The notes below the pieces were generated by a model. The model did no database searches. It was given only the letters and a program-made list of their open reading frames with translations, and was not told where the DNA came from. DNA of 64,000 nt from contig JAGUCH010000008.1 of assembly GCA_019096065.1 (NCBI GenBank), positions 2,547,001-2,611,000 of the forward strand, read 5' to 3'. The stretch is from Paracyclopina nana (taxonomy: Eukaryota > Arthropoda > Copepoda > Cyclopoida > Cyclopettidae). Below are positions 24,101 through 37,000 of the stretch, one piece after another. Made by a program: the position numbers and the translations under genes. Position 1 is the first letter of the stretch, and each line of letters opens with the position of its first letter.

Positions 24101-27100
24101 CTTTTAAAAAAAGGCCCGATTTTACGTTCCCGTGTTTTATGCGTATAAATATTATTACATGGTTGTTGCGGGCAGTAAAAATCATGAGCAACTGCCTGCT
24201 GCGAGGCTTAAATTTTCATCAAGAAGAATTGCTGTTGCACTACAGATGTGAAATCGATCTTCCCGCATGTACGTCTGGCTAACAAGCAATCAAGTATTTG
24301 TTAGACTCATGTGGATTTTTGATGCTACTCCACATTATTTTCGTCTTGCTAACCAAGATGGTGGCCGCGGTGGGTCAACTTTCTCGCGCTCAATGATAAT
24401 AGGCACCTTTGGTCGTCGTCGTCATCTCGCATCATGGAGTACGTGCGCTTTAAAAAAGCGAAATTTTTTTATGCCTCGAAAATTACACGTTAAGTGGTGC
24501 AGCACGATGCTAACATATCCGATAATTGACATGCTATCAGGGTTAGATTTAATCCTAAAATCTTGTTACGCAATAAAAGTGCCATAAGACCAATATTATG
24601 GGCAAAAGCACAAATAAATGGGTTTTCGCACTTAATTGGCTCCTGCTTATTTGTCGATGCATCAAATTGCCTCAATTCAATTTGGTCCCATCATGACGTC
24701 CACTTGGTATTCGACTTTTGCAACGAAGTTGTATTGTATTTGACCACCATCTTGGCTCTTTTTCGCGGGCATAATGCGGTTGTAGTACAAGCTTGGAAAG
24801 CTCTAATTTCCGCTTGATCGTAATCATCATGCTCTAATTTACAGTTCCTCTCTACATATGACTGGCTAATAGGCGAGGTCACACATAGTATGCGCGTTAC
24901 ACTCATACCTCTATGATCTTTTGCAGCATTGTGAAATTGCTCGCTGTCACGCCATTTGCTAGGAACAACAGCAGCAGCAGCGGAATATTGTAGATGCTTG
25001 CTTTTTGGGGTATAAATGGTCTTGTTAGCATGAAATCGGTCGTTTGCGCATTGAAATTCAGCCATATACCATCCTACTACAGTGCATATAACACTCAAGC
25101 ATATACGAGCTGAAGCTTGCAGAAACGAGGTGGTGTAGAATAAGTTATGACCTTTTTTCGAACTAGCTCTCATGTGGTTGAGGTGTACTATACGTTTTCG
25201 TTGCTGATTACATGCTATATACGTACGTTGTGGTTATTGCTGCTGCTGCTCGGAAGGGGTGACAAATCAGGCAATAATAAGAATCTGTGCTAGCTTTAGT
25301 CGTACAGCATTATATGTGGTTTTTCTCACGTCTCGCACTAAACTACCTGTACGGTTTATCAAGGCGCAAATTTATCGGGTCTGATAAAAAGGTGAATTAT
25401 GTGACATCGGGCCAATCTGCCACCAGTCAGTACATGCATTATTTTATCTCAGCTTCCCATCTCTTGTATCTTTCGCTTGATGGGCTTTTATGGGGAGTCG
25501 TAATCTTTGTAAATCAAAAGCTTCATTGCAAAGCCATGCAGCCAGGATTTTCCCATGATGAGCCGTATTTTTCTTTTTGCAGGTCTGGCCTCGTCTGCCC
25601 CCGATTCCAATACGCAAACAATGGACGTCCTCGAGGGCGAGACTGTCCTGCTCGAGTGCAAATTTCCCGAGGGCGTTTTCGACAGAGACAGCGCCTACAC
25701 TCACTACTGGATCAGGTCCAATAGGCACGGTCACGACAACGTGGCCATCGGCGGCCTCCAACTCGAGAACAACTACAACCTCGAGTTCCAGCCCGAAAAT
25801 GGCGTCTACCACTTACGCATCTCCAATGCCACGTATGACCGTGATAACGGCCAATTCGAGTGCCGCATGAAGGAGGGCAAAACAGGGAAAATTCTGCACA
25901 CCAAATCGTTCGAGCTGACAGTGCTGCTGAAGCCCTCCAAACCCATCATAAGTCCGGCAAATCCGACAGCCACCGAGGGCAGACCTTTCAATCTGACGTG
26001 CAGCTCATTGGGAGGCTCGCCTCCTCCTCAAATCAAGTGGTACAGATTGGGCCATTCCCAGATGCTTGATGCTACCATTTTGAGAGGAGAGAGTAAAGAT
26101 GAGCCCACCAGATCCGTACTGAATGTGATGCCCACCAAAAATGACGATGGTGCCTCGTACAGGTGCACCGTGTGGAACCGAGCCCTGCGTCAGGAGCACA
26201 GCCTCGAGGCAGGCACCAAGATTTATGTCAACTGTAAGCCACTTCAGATTAACAACTGTCATCCCATTCCGGAGGATTAACTTTTTTTCTCTCTCTCTCC
26301 ATCACAGATTTCCCTCGCATCTCGATGGGCCCAGAAAACCCACTGCAAGTGGAGAAAGATGACACAGCTCAGCTCAACTGCATGGTGGATGCCAAGCCAG
26401 CAGTTACTTCTGTCAAGTGGATGAGAAATGGTCGTTTTATCGACACGCATTTCAAACACACTATTCCCAGGGTGAGCCTGCAAGATGCTGGCACTTATTC
26501 ATGCTCTGCTGACAATGGACTCGGTCAAGTCGGCAAAGAAGACCTCAAACTGGACGTGCTCTATGCTCCTATTGTGACACTCCCGCACAGCCGTGAGGTT
26601 GATGAGAATGACAGTGTTGAGATTGATTGTCAGGTAGATGCCAACCCCAGGCCAACCTCAATCCAGTGGTACAAAGAGAACGATGATCGGTTTGTTCAAA
26701 ATGGGCCCACTCTCCGGCTGCAAAAGGTCACTGCCTTCCACAATGGGCGATATATTTGCTCAACTTCCAATGTGCTCCAGCCAACAGGCAAGGGCAAGGT
26801 GACACGCACTGGAAATGCCACCATTGACATCAACATCAGGCATGCGCCAGGGAAAACGTTCATTTCATCGGATCAGCCTGTGGCTGTCGACGGAAAGCCC
26901 ATCACTTTGAGGTGCGGAGCCTCGCCATCAGGATATCCAGTGCCCCAGTTTAAATGGTGGAAAGATGGCTCAGAGTCCTCTAGCCTGGCTGTTGGATCCG
27001 AATTCACCCTGGATCCTGCCAGGCTGGCCAACACTGGCATCTATCATTGTCAAGCCTCAAATGAGCTGGGCACAGCCTTGGAGGCCTCCATGTACTTGGA

Positions 27101-29179
27101 AGTGTTTAAAGCGCCCAAAATTATTACCCCTCTCCAGCCATCAATCATGAAGACAGAGGGTGAGCCGGGTTTTCACATATCATGCAGTGCTGTAGGTAAA
27201 CCCTTGCCCCGAGTGAAATGGTTCAAAGATGGCCTGGAAATAGATGCTGCAACCATGTACGAAGTATCGACCACAAACCAAGAGGGCGCCAATGAGGATT
27301 TTGCTGTGAGTGTGCACAGTGTGTTGCGATTCCAGGGCCCAGATAGGATTGGCAACAACCACCTCATGTCCACTGATCGCGGCCATTACTCGTGCCAATT
27401 CGAAAACCAAGTGTCCTCAGATGACAGCACAATGCTGCTGCGTGTCGAGCACTCCCCAGTGGTGCTGCACCGGTACAACAAGGTGGCTTTTGATGTTGGC
27501 GAGCCAGCATCCATCATGTGTCGCATGCAAGCCTACCCCAGCCCCAAATTCGACTGGTCATTTGGAAATAGCATCCTACAAGAGGACCCTCGTTTCTACA
27601 AAATGAACCTGACTGCCCAGGTGGAAGATGTGTACGAAGGGCTGCTCCTGATCAAGTCTGTTACTGATTCCAGCTATGGAGACTACGTGTGCAGAGCTAC
27701 AAACAAAATGGGATCAAAGAGAACCATAATTAAGCTGCAGCCCAAGGGGAAACCAGAGAAGCCAGAAAACCTGAAAGTGCAGTTCACAACTTATGATTCC
27801 ATTGGTCTGGCATGGGAGCCCGGCTTCAACGGGGGCTATGAAAATACCGAATTCGTAGTGCAATACAGGCATGGAAACGAGCTGAACTCACATAGCAAAC
27901 AATGCGAGCCGATGGCAACTATTTGTAATATTACTGGCCTCCAACCAAACTCTCCCTACTTGCTAAAAGTGAAAGCTGGCAATCCGCGTGGAGAAAGCAA
28001 ATTCACTGAGGAAATCGTAGCTATGACCAAAGTGGATGCATCGCAGATCCCTGTCCCTAGGAATGTCCACTTTGAGAAGACGACTCAGAAAGCATCATTT
28101 GCAGTCCTAGACAATTCCCTGGAGCTCATCGCGATGATCGAAGTGGAGAACGAGGATGGGACTTGGGCGCTCTTCGACAATTATCCCATGCAGTCCCAGC
28201 TCTTCGGAGAGATCAGCCTCCAAAATATGGTGAGCAATCTCCGCGTGAGATTCTGCCTGGAATTAAATGAGGCTCTGTGCGGTCCATATGCTGAAGCATT
28301 GGTGGTGGACGTGAGGCCCAATGCTGCAACCTCAGCCGCGCTCCGGGAGCCCTGGGTCATTGGCATCATAGTTGTCATCGTCCTTTTGGCAGCCATGGCT
28401 GTGCTCATCATTGTCAGATGCTGCTGCTGCAAGAAGAAAAAAGCGAAAGCTCTCAAAAACGACGACATGAACTCCAACCTCCCACCTCCCCCCTACACCA
28501 CTTCTTCAACGAGTGGAATCGATAATAAGGGAGTGGATACATCCCTCAAAGACTCGGAAGATGCGCTCAAGGCTCATCTGTATGGAGGCTCGTACCACGT
28601 GGAGCAGCCACATTCCAACTCCAATTCGGCCAACGGCGGATCTGTCAATTCTCAGGATTCTTTGTGGAACATCAAAAGTAATGGGGATGTGTACCATGTC
28701 CAACAGCAGCAGCAGCAGCAGCATGTGCCAGCAGGGTATTTTTACGATCCCAATGTGGTTGGCGGAGGCCACCATTTGATGCCTCGAGGTTACAACGCTG
28801 GCAACGAGGACTACACACACTACCCCTATCCGGACGAGTATTTGAACGAGCGCAACAGACAGTATGTGGCAGCAGGCAACAATCCAGTGGATCCATATGC
28901 TGCCATCAACAAGCCAAGACAGCATCAAGACTGTAAGATTGGCTTTTCCCATTTTGTTTTTCTCATCATTTGCTAAAGCTTCGTTTTCCCCTCGCAGATT
29001 CTCAATATGGTGATATTAGCGGGCTTCCGGATCCCTTCCACGAGAGTGCTGAAAGCCATCAAAAACCACAGCAGCAACATCCTATGCAACATATGAGTTT
29101 TGACGATCCCATGGCCGAGAGTGGCTTTTCAACGCCAACTTCGCGGAGTCGACGGATTATACGTGAAATCATTGTGTGA
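15186..29179 (+). CDS. ed/fred: Echinoid/Fred-type Ig-superfamily adhesion receptor, gene A
   Basis: Exons: 15186-15270, 25583-26233, 26308-28932, 28998-29179 (3543 nt, 1180 residues), all introns phase 1. Exon 1 encodes a signal peptide (hydrophobic core LLHATLLVVLCILT) and ends in G, which joins the GT at 25583 in frame. The extracellular part has seven Ig domains (the first begins near residue 35, the seventh near VLHRYNKVAF), a fibronectin III domain and a divergent second one. A TM helix lies at about 927-950, followed by CCCC and KKKK, and a 230-residue cytoplasmic tail ends REIIV. Seven Ig domains plus FN3, TM and EIIV match Drosophila Echinoid, a homophilic/heterophilic adherens-junction receptor affecting EGFR and Notch signalling, whose EIIV binds PDZ proteins such as Bazooka and Canoe. 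I cannot tell ed from fred. A possible polyadenylation signal is AATAAA at 29595. The paralogue lies tail to tail at 31064-44996. Confidence 0.88.
15332..15470. repeat. CCGCTAGATGG repeat family, copy 3
   Basis: It begins TCCGCTAGATGTGATTTGTTT, keeps AAAAAGCCAAAAAGC and CCACTACTGGTACTTTTG, and ends GTGGCGCCATCCCAAG. It therefore retains both inverted ends in degenerate form. It lies 60 bp inside intron 1 of gene A. Confidence 0.55.
15491..15576. repeat. 86-bp hairpin with 34-nt arms
   Basis: Left arm 15491-15524 and right arm 15543-15576 are inverse complements at 29 of 34 positions, separated by an 18-nt loop. It starts TATACAGCCTTAG and ends CTCAGGCTGTATA. It could be a tiny MITE or a pre-miRNA-like hairpin. 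Two mismatches are C-A on the plus strand and would be G-U pairs if the minus strand were transcribed. Confidence 0.55.
19887..20640. repeat. CCGCTAGATGG repeat family, copy 4, split by an insertion
   Basis: The left part (19887-19912) reads CCGCTAGATGGAGCAGCAG followed by TTTGTTA. The family resumes at 20533 with TTTGTTATTG and later shows AAAAAAGCCAAAAAGC and CCACTTCTGGTATTTTTC. The intervening 620 bp is a separate TIR element. Confidence 0.6.
19913..20532. mobile_element. TIR element inserted into an older repeat copy
   Basis: Inverted ends at 19920 (CAGCCAAACTGAGAATCCAC) and 20525 (inverse complement CTGCCAAACCGAGAATCCAC) continue into clusters of the motif TCCACTTTTCCGCGA in opposite orientations. 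The 8-mer GTTTGTTA flanks the whole insertion at 19905-19912 and 20533-20540, which suggests an 8-bp target duplication. Alternatively, CAG termini next to TA recall pogo/Tigger-type elements. The interior (about 20050-20440) has no transposase frame. Confidence 0.6.
26234..26307 (+). other. Intron 2 of receptor gene A with pyrimidine tract
   Basis: The donor is AACT/GTAAGC and the acceptor follows a run of CT repeats (CTCTCTCTCC). The homologous intron of gene B (33944-34010) has a longer CT run before its acceptor at the same codon and phase, so position and tract are conserved between the paralogues. Confidence 0.8.
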
Positions 29180-31063
29180 ATTCATAAGTTGCTACATCCT
29201 GCTGTGATCCATTTTTCCTGCTACGTACTACGATATGTTCTAGTCTGACTCAAAACAAATACCAGTCCCTAATTTCCACCGTTGATTGCTTTCTCCTCTG
29301 TAAGCTGCGAGTTGGATTAGGAGCCAGGGCATTTATTATGCTTAATAATAATAATTTCTGATGATCGATGACGTGTGACATTTGTTACCACAAATTGTTT
29401 ATCTAGGTGTCATTTGTGTTATGCCGTCTATATACATACTATAGTATATTAGGTTGCCACATTTTGCTCAATATTGGTTATTGAATGATCTCCCCCCACC
29501 GCAGACAAATACTTGAAAAATAATAATTTTTGCTAACGAAAATTCATGATGTGCAAAAGTGCCATTTATTGTTTGTGTCGACCGCACCCATCGAAATAAA
29601 CTGAATACAACAAGAATAAATGCGTTTTTTAAAAAGTCTCAAGTAAAAATATTTAAGATTGTCTCATTAGAAATCAGTGGGATTTTTTTTCCTCCTCATG
29701 CATGGAACCACGATGCTTCAAAGAGTGTGAGAGGTTGCGAGAATTTAATCGTACTTTCTTTCCGGTCGAAATCCTTTGCATTATAATTCACGCAAACTTT
29801 GCAATTTTGTGACGCTGTGATTTGTACATATTTTTGCGTTATTGGCACTCTCCTCATTTGGGAGAAATTGGTAAGAGGTGAAATGTGCAACATTAGCGCC
29901 TAACTACTAAATTGCGCGATCCTTGAAATGCGCGACTTGCGCTTCTCCTAAACGATCGCGCAGATCGACATGCGAACTGCTAAAACCTTTTTTTTGCAAA
30001 TTTTGGCCAAAAAACGAAGGTTGCTTTGGCAAACTCGTATTATTTGATTTGGTTTTGTAGCCGATTTTAGTGGCTACAAAATGCGAAAAATCACTACTAC
30101 AATGCGTGAATTAAACTGTGCAATAATTGTAAAAAAATAAATATTGATTAGCATGTACGCGTAGCGCATATTTTTATGTCCCGAGTGAAAACATGATAGA
30201 ATGAAAAGTAATTTTCTTACTTTGTAATGTTACATAGATTTGCTTCTATTTAACTCTAACGTAAAAATATACATTTTTAGTAAGAAAAAAACTTTTTCTG
30301 AAATCAAAGCTGTTAACCTTGTCAGACAATGGTAGATCAAGTTTTATAATTGAAGCCGCGTAAAAGGGGCCATTTTCTTCTTTATCAATTTTATAGCTAT
30401 AGTAAAAATTAAAGTAGGAGCACTCAATTATGGCTCTAAATTATGGCATGATGTGTGAAGTCGATGCTGCAAAAAGGGAGAGAGCACTCTGACAACTCAA
30501 AATACAACTAATGGTCCTACATGATACCGGTCCAACCCCTTTGAAACAAGAAGTAGTTTGGCAGGTTTATTGCAAACCAAAAAAATGCCTGCACCTTTGT
30601 GAGTTGCGCCCAATTATTTTTGCAGCGCCTTATCAAGTTGCCTCGTTAATGTAGCGCGTGAGCCAAGAAAAAAGGCAAATTTTTGCAATGCCTACAAAAT
30701 GGCAATTTTCGTTTATTTCACGATATGAGATCCGAAATTCGATACAGCAGAACATGATGAAAAATGAGCAAATAATATGGATAAAGTACGAATTGACAAA
30801 TACAAAAAATAAGTTCTCTAGCATCTTGATCTTTAAAATAGAGTGTGGGGAGTTGAGCTTTCGTTTAGGTAATTAATATAGAGAGTGTGGCACATGTAAA
30901 GTAGGTTGTAAAAAAGCGCCTAAAAGACGCCCTTTTTTTGACGATTTCTCTTCAGACATGAATCTTCTTGGAATTGCAGCGAGTGGTGGACTAGATGTCG
31001 TTCAAATGCACATTGACAGATTGCACAACATTGATAAAAACCTTCATCGATGAAAAATTACTA
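29180..31063. other. Convergent intergenic region between the two receptor genes
   Basis: This AT-rich 1.9 kb should hold both 3' UTRs. Candidate polyadenylation signals are AATAAA at 29595-29600 for gene A and, on the minus strand, AATAAA at 30717-30712 or 30571-30566 for gene B. No other gene is supported. Confidence 0.55.
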
Positions 31064-34000
31064 CTAGACAATGATCTCTCGAATAATTCTTCGTTGTTGA
31101 TGGCCAGCATTGTAGCTGCCACTGTTGTGTGTCCCGTCTATGGCGTCTTCGAAGGACATCTGGTTGCCACCAGTTGGCGTTTGGGGCTCTTCGAAATCCC
31201 CCATTTGCCCATGGTAGGGATGTGGAATGCCTCCCATATCTCCATATGGCGAATCTAAAAAAGGAGAGCAATTGAGGGCCATGAAGAAATACAAGGCTGG
31301 CATTAAACTTACATTCAAAATCTGCGTTGGGGTGTTGGCCAGTGTGCCTGTAGAATTCACCGTTGATGAATTGCTGGTTGCGCTCATTGAGGTACTCTTC
31401 TGGATGGGGATAATGAGTGTAGTCTTCAGGATATTGCTGCTGTTGCTGAAGCTGCTGTTGCTGCTGCTGATATTGCATTTGATGGTGTTGCTGCTGCTGT
31501 TGCATAGCCATTGCATCGTACACGCCATACCCTTGAGCTTGCATTTGATAGTGATGCAAAAGTGCAGGATCCTGATGCTTCACATTCCACAACGAGTCCT
31601 GAGAATTGACCGAGCCTCCATTGGCAGAGTTGCTGTTGCTCGCACTCTGAGCTTCGACTCCGTAGGACTGGCCAAAGTTGTTTTTGATCATCTCGTCGGC
31701 ATCCTTGAGGGTGTCCACGCCCTTGTTCTCAATGCCATGGTGGTAGGGCGGGGGCTGGGTGGAGTGGACTATGCTTGGCCTCTCGTTGACCGTCTTCTTG
31801 GAGGAAGGAGCAGCTTTCCTGCAGCAGCAGCACTTGATCGTAATGGCAATCGCTAGCAAACCGCCAACCACCACCAGGATGACGATAGCGATCAGCCAGG
31901 CTTGGCTGAGTCCGCTGCCAGTGCTGGGTCTCACGTCAACGAACTGAGCCTCAGCGTAGGGCCCGCAGAGCACTTCATTCGTCTCCAGGCAAAGCCTCAC
32001 TCTGAGGTTGTTGACAACCTGCGCAGCAATGGGCATTTCCTCCACAGAGTTGCGCGTAACCAGTGGCAAATCATCATAATGCACCCAAGTGCCATCGGGG
32101 TTCTCCAGCTCGACTTTGGCCACCAGGGGCAAGTAGTCGTTTTGCACGAGGAAAGATGCAGTGCTGGTCGTCTTCTCAAAGTGGACACTCTCTGCCATGG
32201 GGATTTGGGCCACGTCCACCTTGGTAACAACAGAAGTCTCCTGTGTGTACTTGCTTTCACCCTTGATGTTGCCGGCTTTCACTTTAATGTAGTATTGCGA
32301 ATGCTGCTCCAGAGCCGTGATGTTGCAATAATTTCGAGTCGAGCAATCCACATATTGGGGGAGGGATGAGTCATGCTTTCTGTATTCCAAGGAGTGCGTC
32401 GTGTTGTTATAGCCGCCATCAAAGCCAGCATCAAACCCAATCGTGATGAAGTTGTAGCCCACGTTGATGGGTCGCACGTTGAGGGGCTTCTCCGGCTTTC
32501 CCTTGGGCTGTAACTTGATTATGGTCCTCTTTGCTCCCATCGTGTTGATGCCCTTGCAAATGTAGTCCCCATAGCTGTTTTCAGTCACTTTGTTGATCCT
32601 CAGCACGCCCTCGTAGACGTCGTCTCCCAGGGCAGTAATGTTGGTGTCATAAAACTGCTGGTCATTCTGCAGGATACTGTTGCCGAACGACCAGTCGAAC
32701 CGTGGGCTGGGGAAAGCCTGCATTTTGCATCCGATGAAGGCAGTCTCGTCAAGGTCAAAGGCCACTTTGTTGTGGTGGTGGACCACAACTGGGGAGTGCT
32801 CAATCCTTAAAAGCATGCTGGTCTCGGCGGAGTCGACTTCATTCTCAAATCTGCACATGTACTGGCCCCTGTCAGTGGGCATCAGTTGCTTGGTGCTGAT
32901 CCTGTCAGGCCCAACATACTTGAGGGTGGAGAGGACATTGTAGGCCATATCCGCCACAGCTTCTTGCTCAGCGGTGCTGATTTGGTAGAGGTTCGACTCA
33001 GCATCCACGATTTCTTGGCCATCCTTAAACCACCTGACCTTTGGCTTGGGTTTTCCAATAGCCGAGCAAGTGATGTGGAAACCGGTGTCCCCTGCGCGCT
33101 TCATGATGGTTGATTGCAAATGAGTGATGATCTTGGGGGCTTGGTTCACCTCCAGGTCAATGCTGGCGGCTGAACCCTTGCCAAGTTCGTTGGACGGCTC
33201 GCAAAAGTACTTGCCAGCATTGTTGAGCCTCACCGAGTCAATGGTGAACTCAGATCCAACGGCCAGGGCTGTGTCGCTGCCATCCTTCCACCACCTGAAT
33301 TGGGGCACGGGGTATCCAGGGGGCTTTGCTCCACAAGTCAAAGTGATCCTGCGTCCCTCGACAGCCATTGGCTTCTCTGGCAGAATGAAGCCTTCTCCAG
33401 GCTTGTGCTTGATGTTGACATCAATGGTGGCATTGCCAGACCGTGTTAGCTTCCCCTTGCCTGATGGGTGGAGATGGTTGGTGGCTGAACAAATGTAACG
33501 CCCATTGTTTGTTGCAGTGACACCATTTAGGCGAAGTGTGGGACCATTTTGCACAAATCTCTCATCGCCCTCCTTGAACCACTGGATCGTGGATGGCCTT
33601 GGGTTGGCATCGACACGACAGTCAACCTCAATATTGTCACCCTCGTTGAATTCCCTCTGTGCAGGCTGAAGCGTGACCACTGGGCCATAGAGCACATCGA
33701 GCTTCAGCTCAGATTTGCCCACTTGTCCTAGTCCATTGTCAGCTGAGCAAACATAGGTGCCCGAGTCCTGGAGAGTCACCCTCGGGATGGTGTGCTTGAA
33801 GTGGGTGTCAATAAACCGCCCATTTCTCGTCCATTTCACCGTGCTGACTGTGGGCTTTGCATCTACTTGGCATTCCAATTGAGCAGTGTCATCTTTCTCC
33901 ACTTGAAGCGGATTCTCAGGGCCAACTGACACTCGAGCAAAATCTGGAGAGAGAGAGAGAGAGAAAAGTGAGTGAAACTGAGTTTTGGCTATATAGCTGT

Positions 34001-37000
34001 AAAGTCTTACAGTTGACAAATATCTTGGTAGAAGTCTCGTGTTTCTGATCCTCGCCGAGGGCCCGATTCCAAACTGAGCACATGTAGGTATTGCCATCGT
34101 CTTCCTTGGTGGGGATGATTGTCAGCACAGATTGGGTAGGCTCATCCTTGGTCTTGCCAATCAGCAAATTGGCATCCAAATCCTGCTCCTCCTGGCCCTC
34201 TTTGAACCACCTGATTTGCGGAGGGGGTGAGCCTCCGATGGAGGCGCATGTCAGATTTAATGGTCGGCCTTCAGTGGCAGTGGGATTGGATGGAGTGACC
34301 GTGGGTGGCGAGGGCTGAAGAAGCACCGTGAGCTCTATGGATTTGGAATGCAATTCGATACCCGTCCCACCCTCCTTCATGCGACACTCAAATTGACCGT
34401 TGTCGCGATCGTAGTTGGCCTGACTGATGTGAAGGTCATATTTGCCCTCCTCTGGCTTGTAGTCGACCCTGTGTAGGCATACAAATTGATGGATTAATTG
34501 ACATGATCATGCAACTTTTATGCAATGCTGAGTGCTTACACATAGCTGGCTTGGAAGGGGGTCTCTCCGATGGCCACGTTGTCGTGGCCCTTTCGGTTGG
34601 TCCGTATCCAGTAAAGGGTGGAGGTCTTTTGCGAGAGCTCCGGCGAAAATCTGCACTCGAGTAGGACATTGTCTCTTTCGTTGACGTCTATGCCTTGCTG
34701 TTGGCCATTTATCACGCCTGCCAGGGCTGCTGCAAAATAGAGAAGAATAAGAGTCATGGTTTTCATCATCATCATCATAAGGCTGACACACTTTCTTTCA
34801 GTCGTACATTGTTTTGAGTGGCGATTGTGCCATGCTACATTTGTCATGGTGGTACGAGCGCGGCAACAAATGGCCACATACTATCAAAAATGCATCAAAT
34901 CCTGCTGCTCTACGGTCAGATGTTCAGTGATTCCGCCTGGCGCAGCAAGAAGGGAGAAAGTTGGAGCGTAGGTAAATATTGGAAGATACTCTGGCCCGTA
35001 GTAGTGGATCTATGCTGTTGGAGTTTTTTTGTCATGCCATCCTCATCATCAATAAGCTCGTCTTTTCCAATAGATATCGTCGAAATCAAGGGCCTGGCAA
35101 TTTGTCCGAGGCCCCTCGATGTAATGGAATCGCGCGAGGAGAAATCCGAGCATCAAAAGTGATTAGTTTCTTTGCCTCAGTGACGTGATATGTGTGTGGG
35201 CAAGGCCCCGGGGCCTTTCGCCCATTTTACGAGGATAAAAGCCACCTCCGGCCCATTCATCATGAGGAAAACAATTGCGAGCTTGCAGCAAAATATAAAA
35301 TGCGCGACGTTGCCACAAGAGACTTTAACGGGGTGAGATCGCTATCGTTCATTAGGGAATGCGTTGCAATTGGCTTGCGGCCCTCAAAAATCTGGCTAAA
35401 TTGAACTAACTGGCCAGTTACTATTATCGTCATCATCATCATTTGGTTGGGCGCAAAAACCCAGTTGGTTAGAGTGGTGCGCGGCAAATAGCCGCGAGCT
35501 CGGCCAAGGATTTCTCAACTTTTCCCATGTAGCGTGATGGTGACGCCGAAAACTCAAGCTTCCAAAGCTGGCTGCTAATCATGCGTTGCTGCTTTATTCC
35601 CACCATTGTCTGAGGATGTCAGTTCACCTTTTAAAAGCGGCGTGGTGGCTTTGCTGACTCATTTCCTCCGATGACACTTTTTAAGATTTGCGGCCCGCTA
35701 ACGTCGAACATCGGATATCGGGCACGAAAATGCGGCGAAAGTTTTTAATTTGACTTTGACAAAGTCCGAGAGTCAAAAGCCATTAGCTAGGGGAGGATTC
35801 ATAACGTATGCCTCGAAACGAGCTTTTAATGGTTGCTCGCGTTGTCGTTTTTGGCCGCATTTTTCCCCTATATGTAGCTGCGGTACCATACATATATAAA
35901 CAGTGAATACGTGACCCGCATGATTGATACCGAAGAGTTGCAAAGCAGAAAGCTTCTGGTTGCGTGCTTCTTGCCCACTTGGCCGCGTTGTGGCCAGGTT
36001 TTAGGTTCGCTGACCTCAATCTTGGAGACCTCAACGCGCGGCGGCGGAAAGGCGCGCGCGCGCGAGCTCTCGCGAAGAAGAACTCCGCAGAGGAGGTGTG
36101 GAGCTACCCATCCATCCAAGCGAGCTAACCACCAAGCCAGGTAGAAGATATTGAGTGGAACTCAAGAATTTTGGACACCACAACCACGTACGTAGCCCGG
36201 CCAAGCCATCGAGCTGGCGGAGGAAAAACCAAGCTTGGCCTACCTACGCATCGAAATACAATCGAGAGCAAAAACGCCACGCTTTTAAAACCTCATTACA
36301 AGGGGGTCAAGAGGACGTTAGGGACGCCTCGTAAAAACTTGCACGACCCGCATTCATCTTTTTTTTGCGAAAAAGTAGTGCATAGGGCGTGGCAATGCTT
36401 GGTCATCGTTTGACGCCACTTTTCCAATGATTGGCAGGTAAAGGGGCAAACAATAACAAGTGCGTTTTACGACGATGATCCCCGTGGCCACGATGAATCT
36501 CGGCCAATCTGCAATTAGCGTTTGAGTGACGTTGGAAAACAAGTGGGATTGTTGCAACTACAATAACAGCAACCTTTGGAAGACTCTCCTTTGAAAACCA
36601 ACCATCCGTTCCTCCTCAGCGAAGAAAAGACAAATTGCGAGGCCAGATATGGATACATTGCCCATTTCACGCCGCTTGACTCTCCCATTACATGATGTAG
36701 AGGAAAAACGTTCAACTTTTCACACTCTGGTGGTAAAATGGTTTTCTGGCCGACAACGCCAGCAACTCGGCGCGATGATGGCTGGCCTCAAAACGTGCAA
36801 CAAGTGGACTAATTGCCGGCCATCTTTTACACCTTTCCGCGGGGAGATTTTTCATCACGAACCCACGTCGCAAGCGCACGCCTAAATTGAAAAATTCTTG
36901 GCACACTATTACTTGGCTTTTTTCATTACTGCGGCCAAGGATACGTACGTAATGATGACCAAAAGTCTTTCCACATTTCCAATGGCATTATTATTATTAT

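Larger units (their letters stand above)
15271..25582 (+). other. Intron 1 of receptor gene A (10.3 kb)
   Basis: The donor is ACAG/GTAAGA at 15270/15271 and the acceptor TTTTTGCAG at 25582. The intron holds repeat copies 3 and 4, a hairpin at 15491, a nested TIR element at 19920 and non-coding CAG/CTG runs (for example 21900-21930). The many short open frames lack motifs. Long first introns of receptor genes commonly carry enhancers, but no specific site can be asserted here. Confidence 0.75.

Noticed and set aside
24691-25173. 160-residue open frame on the minus strand in gene A intron 1
   Set aside because: No domain, no codon or splice evidence; it overlaps other equally weak frames.
34690-34877. 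Signal peptide of receptor gene B read from a contiguous ATG-rich frame (MKTMTLILLYFAA)
   Set aside because: The sequence doubles as a pyrimidine tract and TTTTGCAG acceptor. The separate exon at 44996-44933 matches phase and architecture of gene A. The contiguous reading stays possible as an alternative start.
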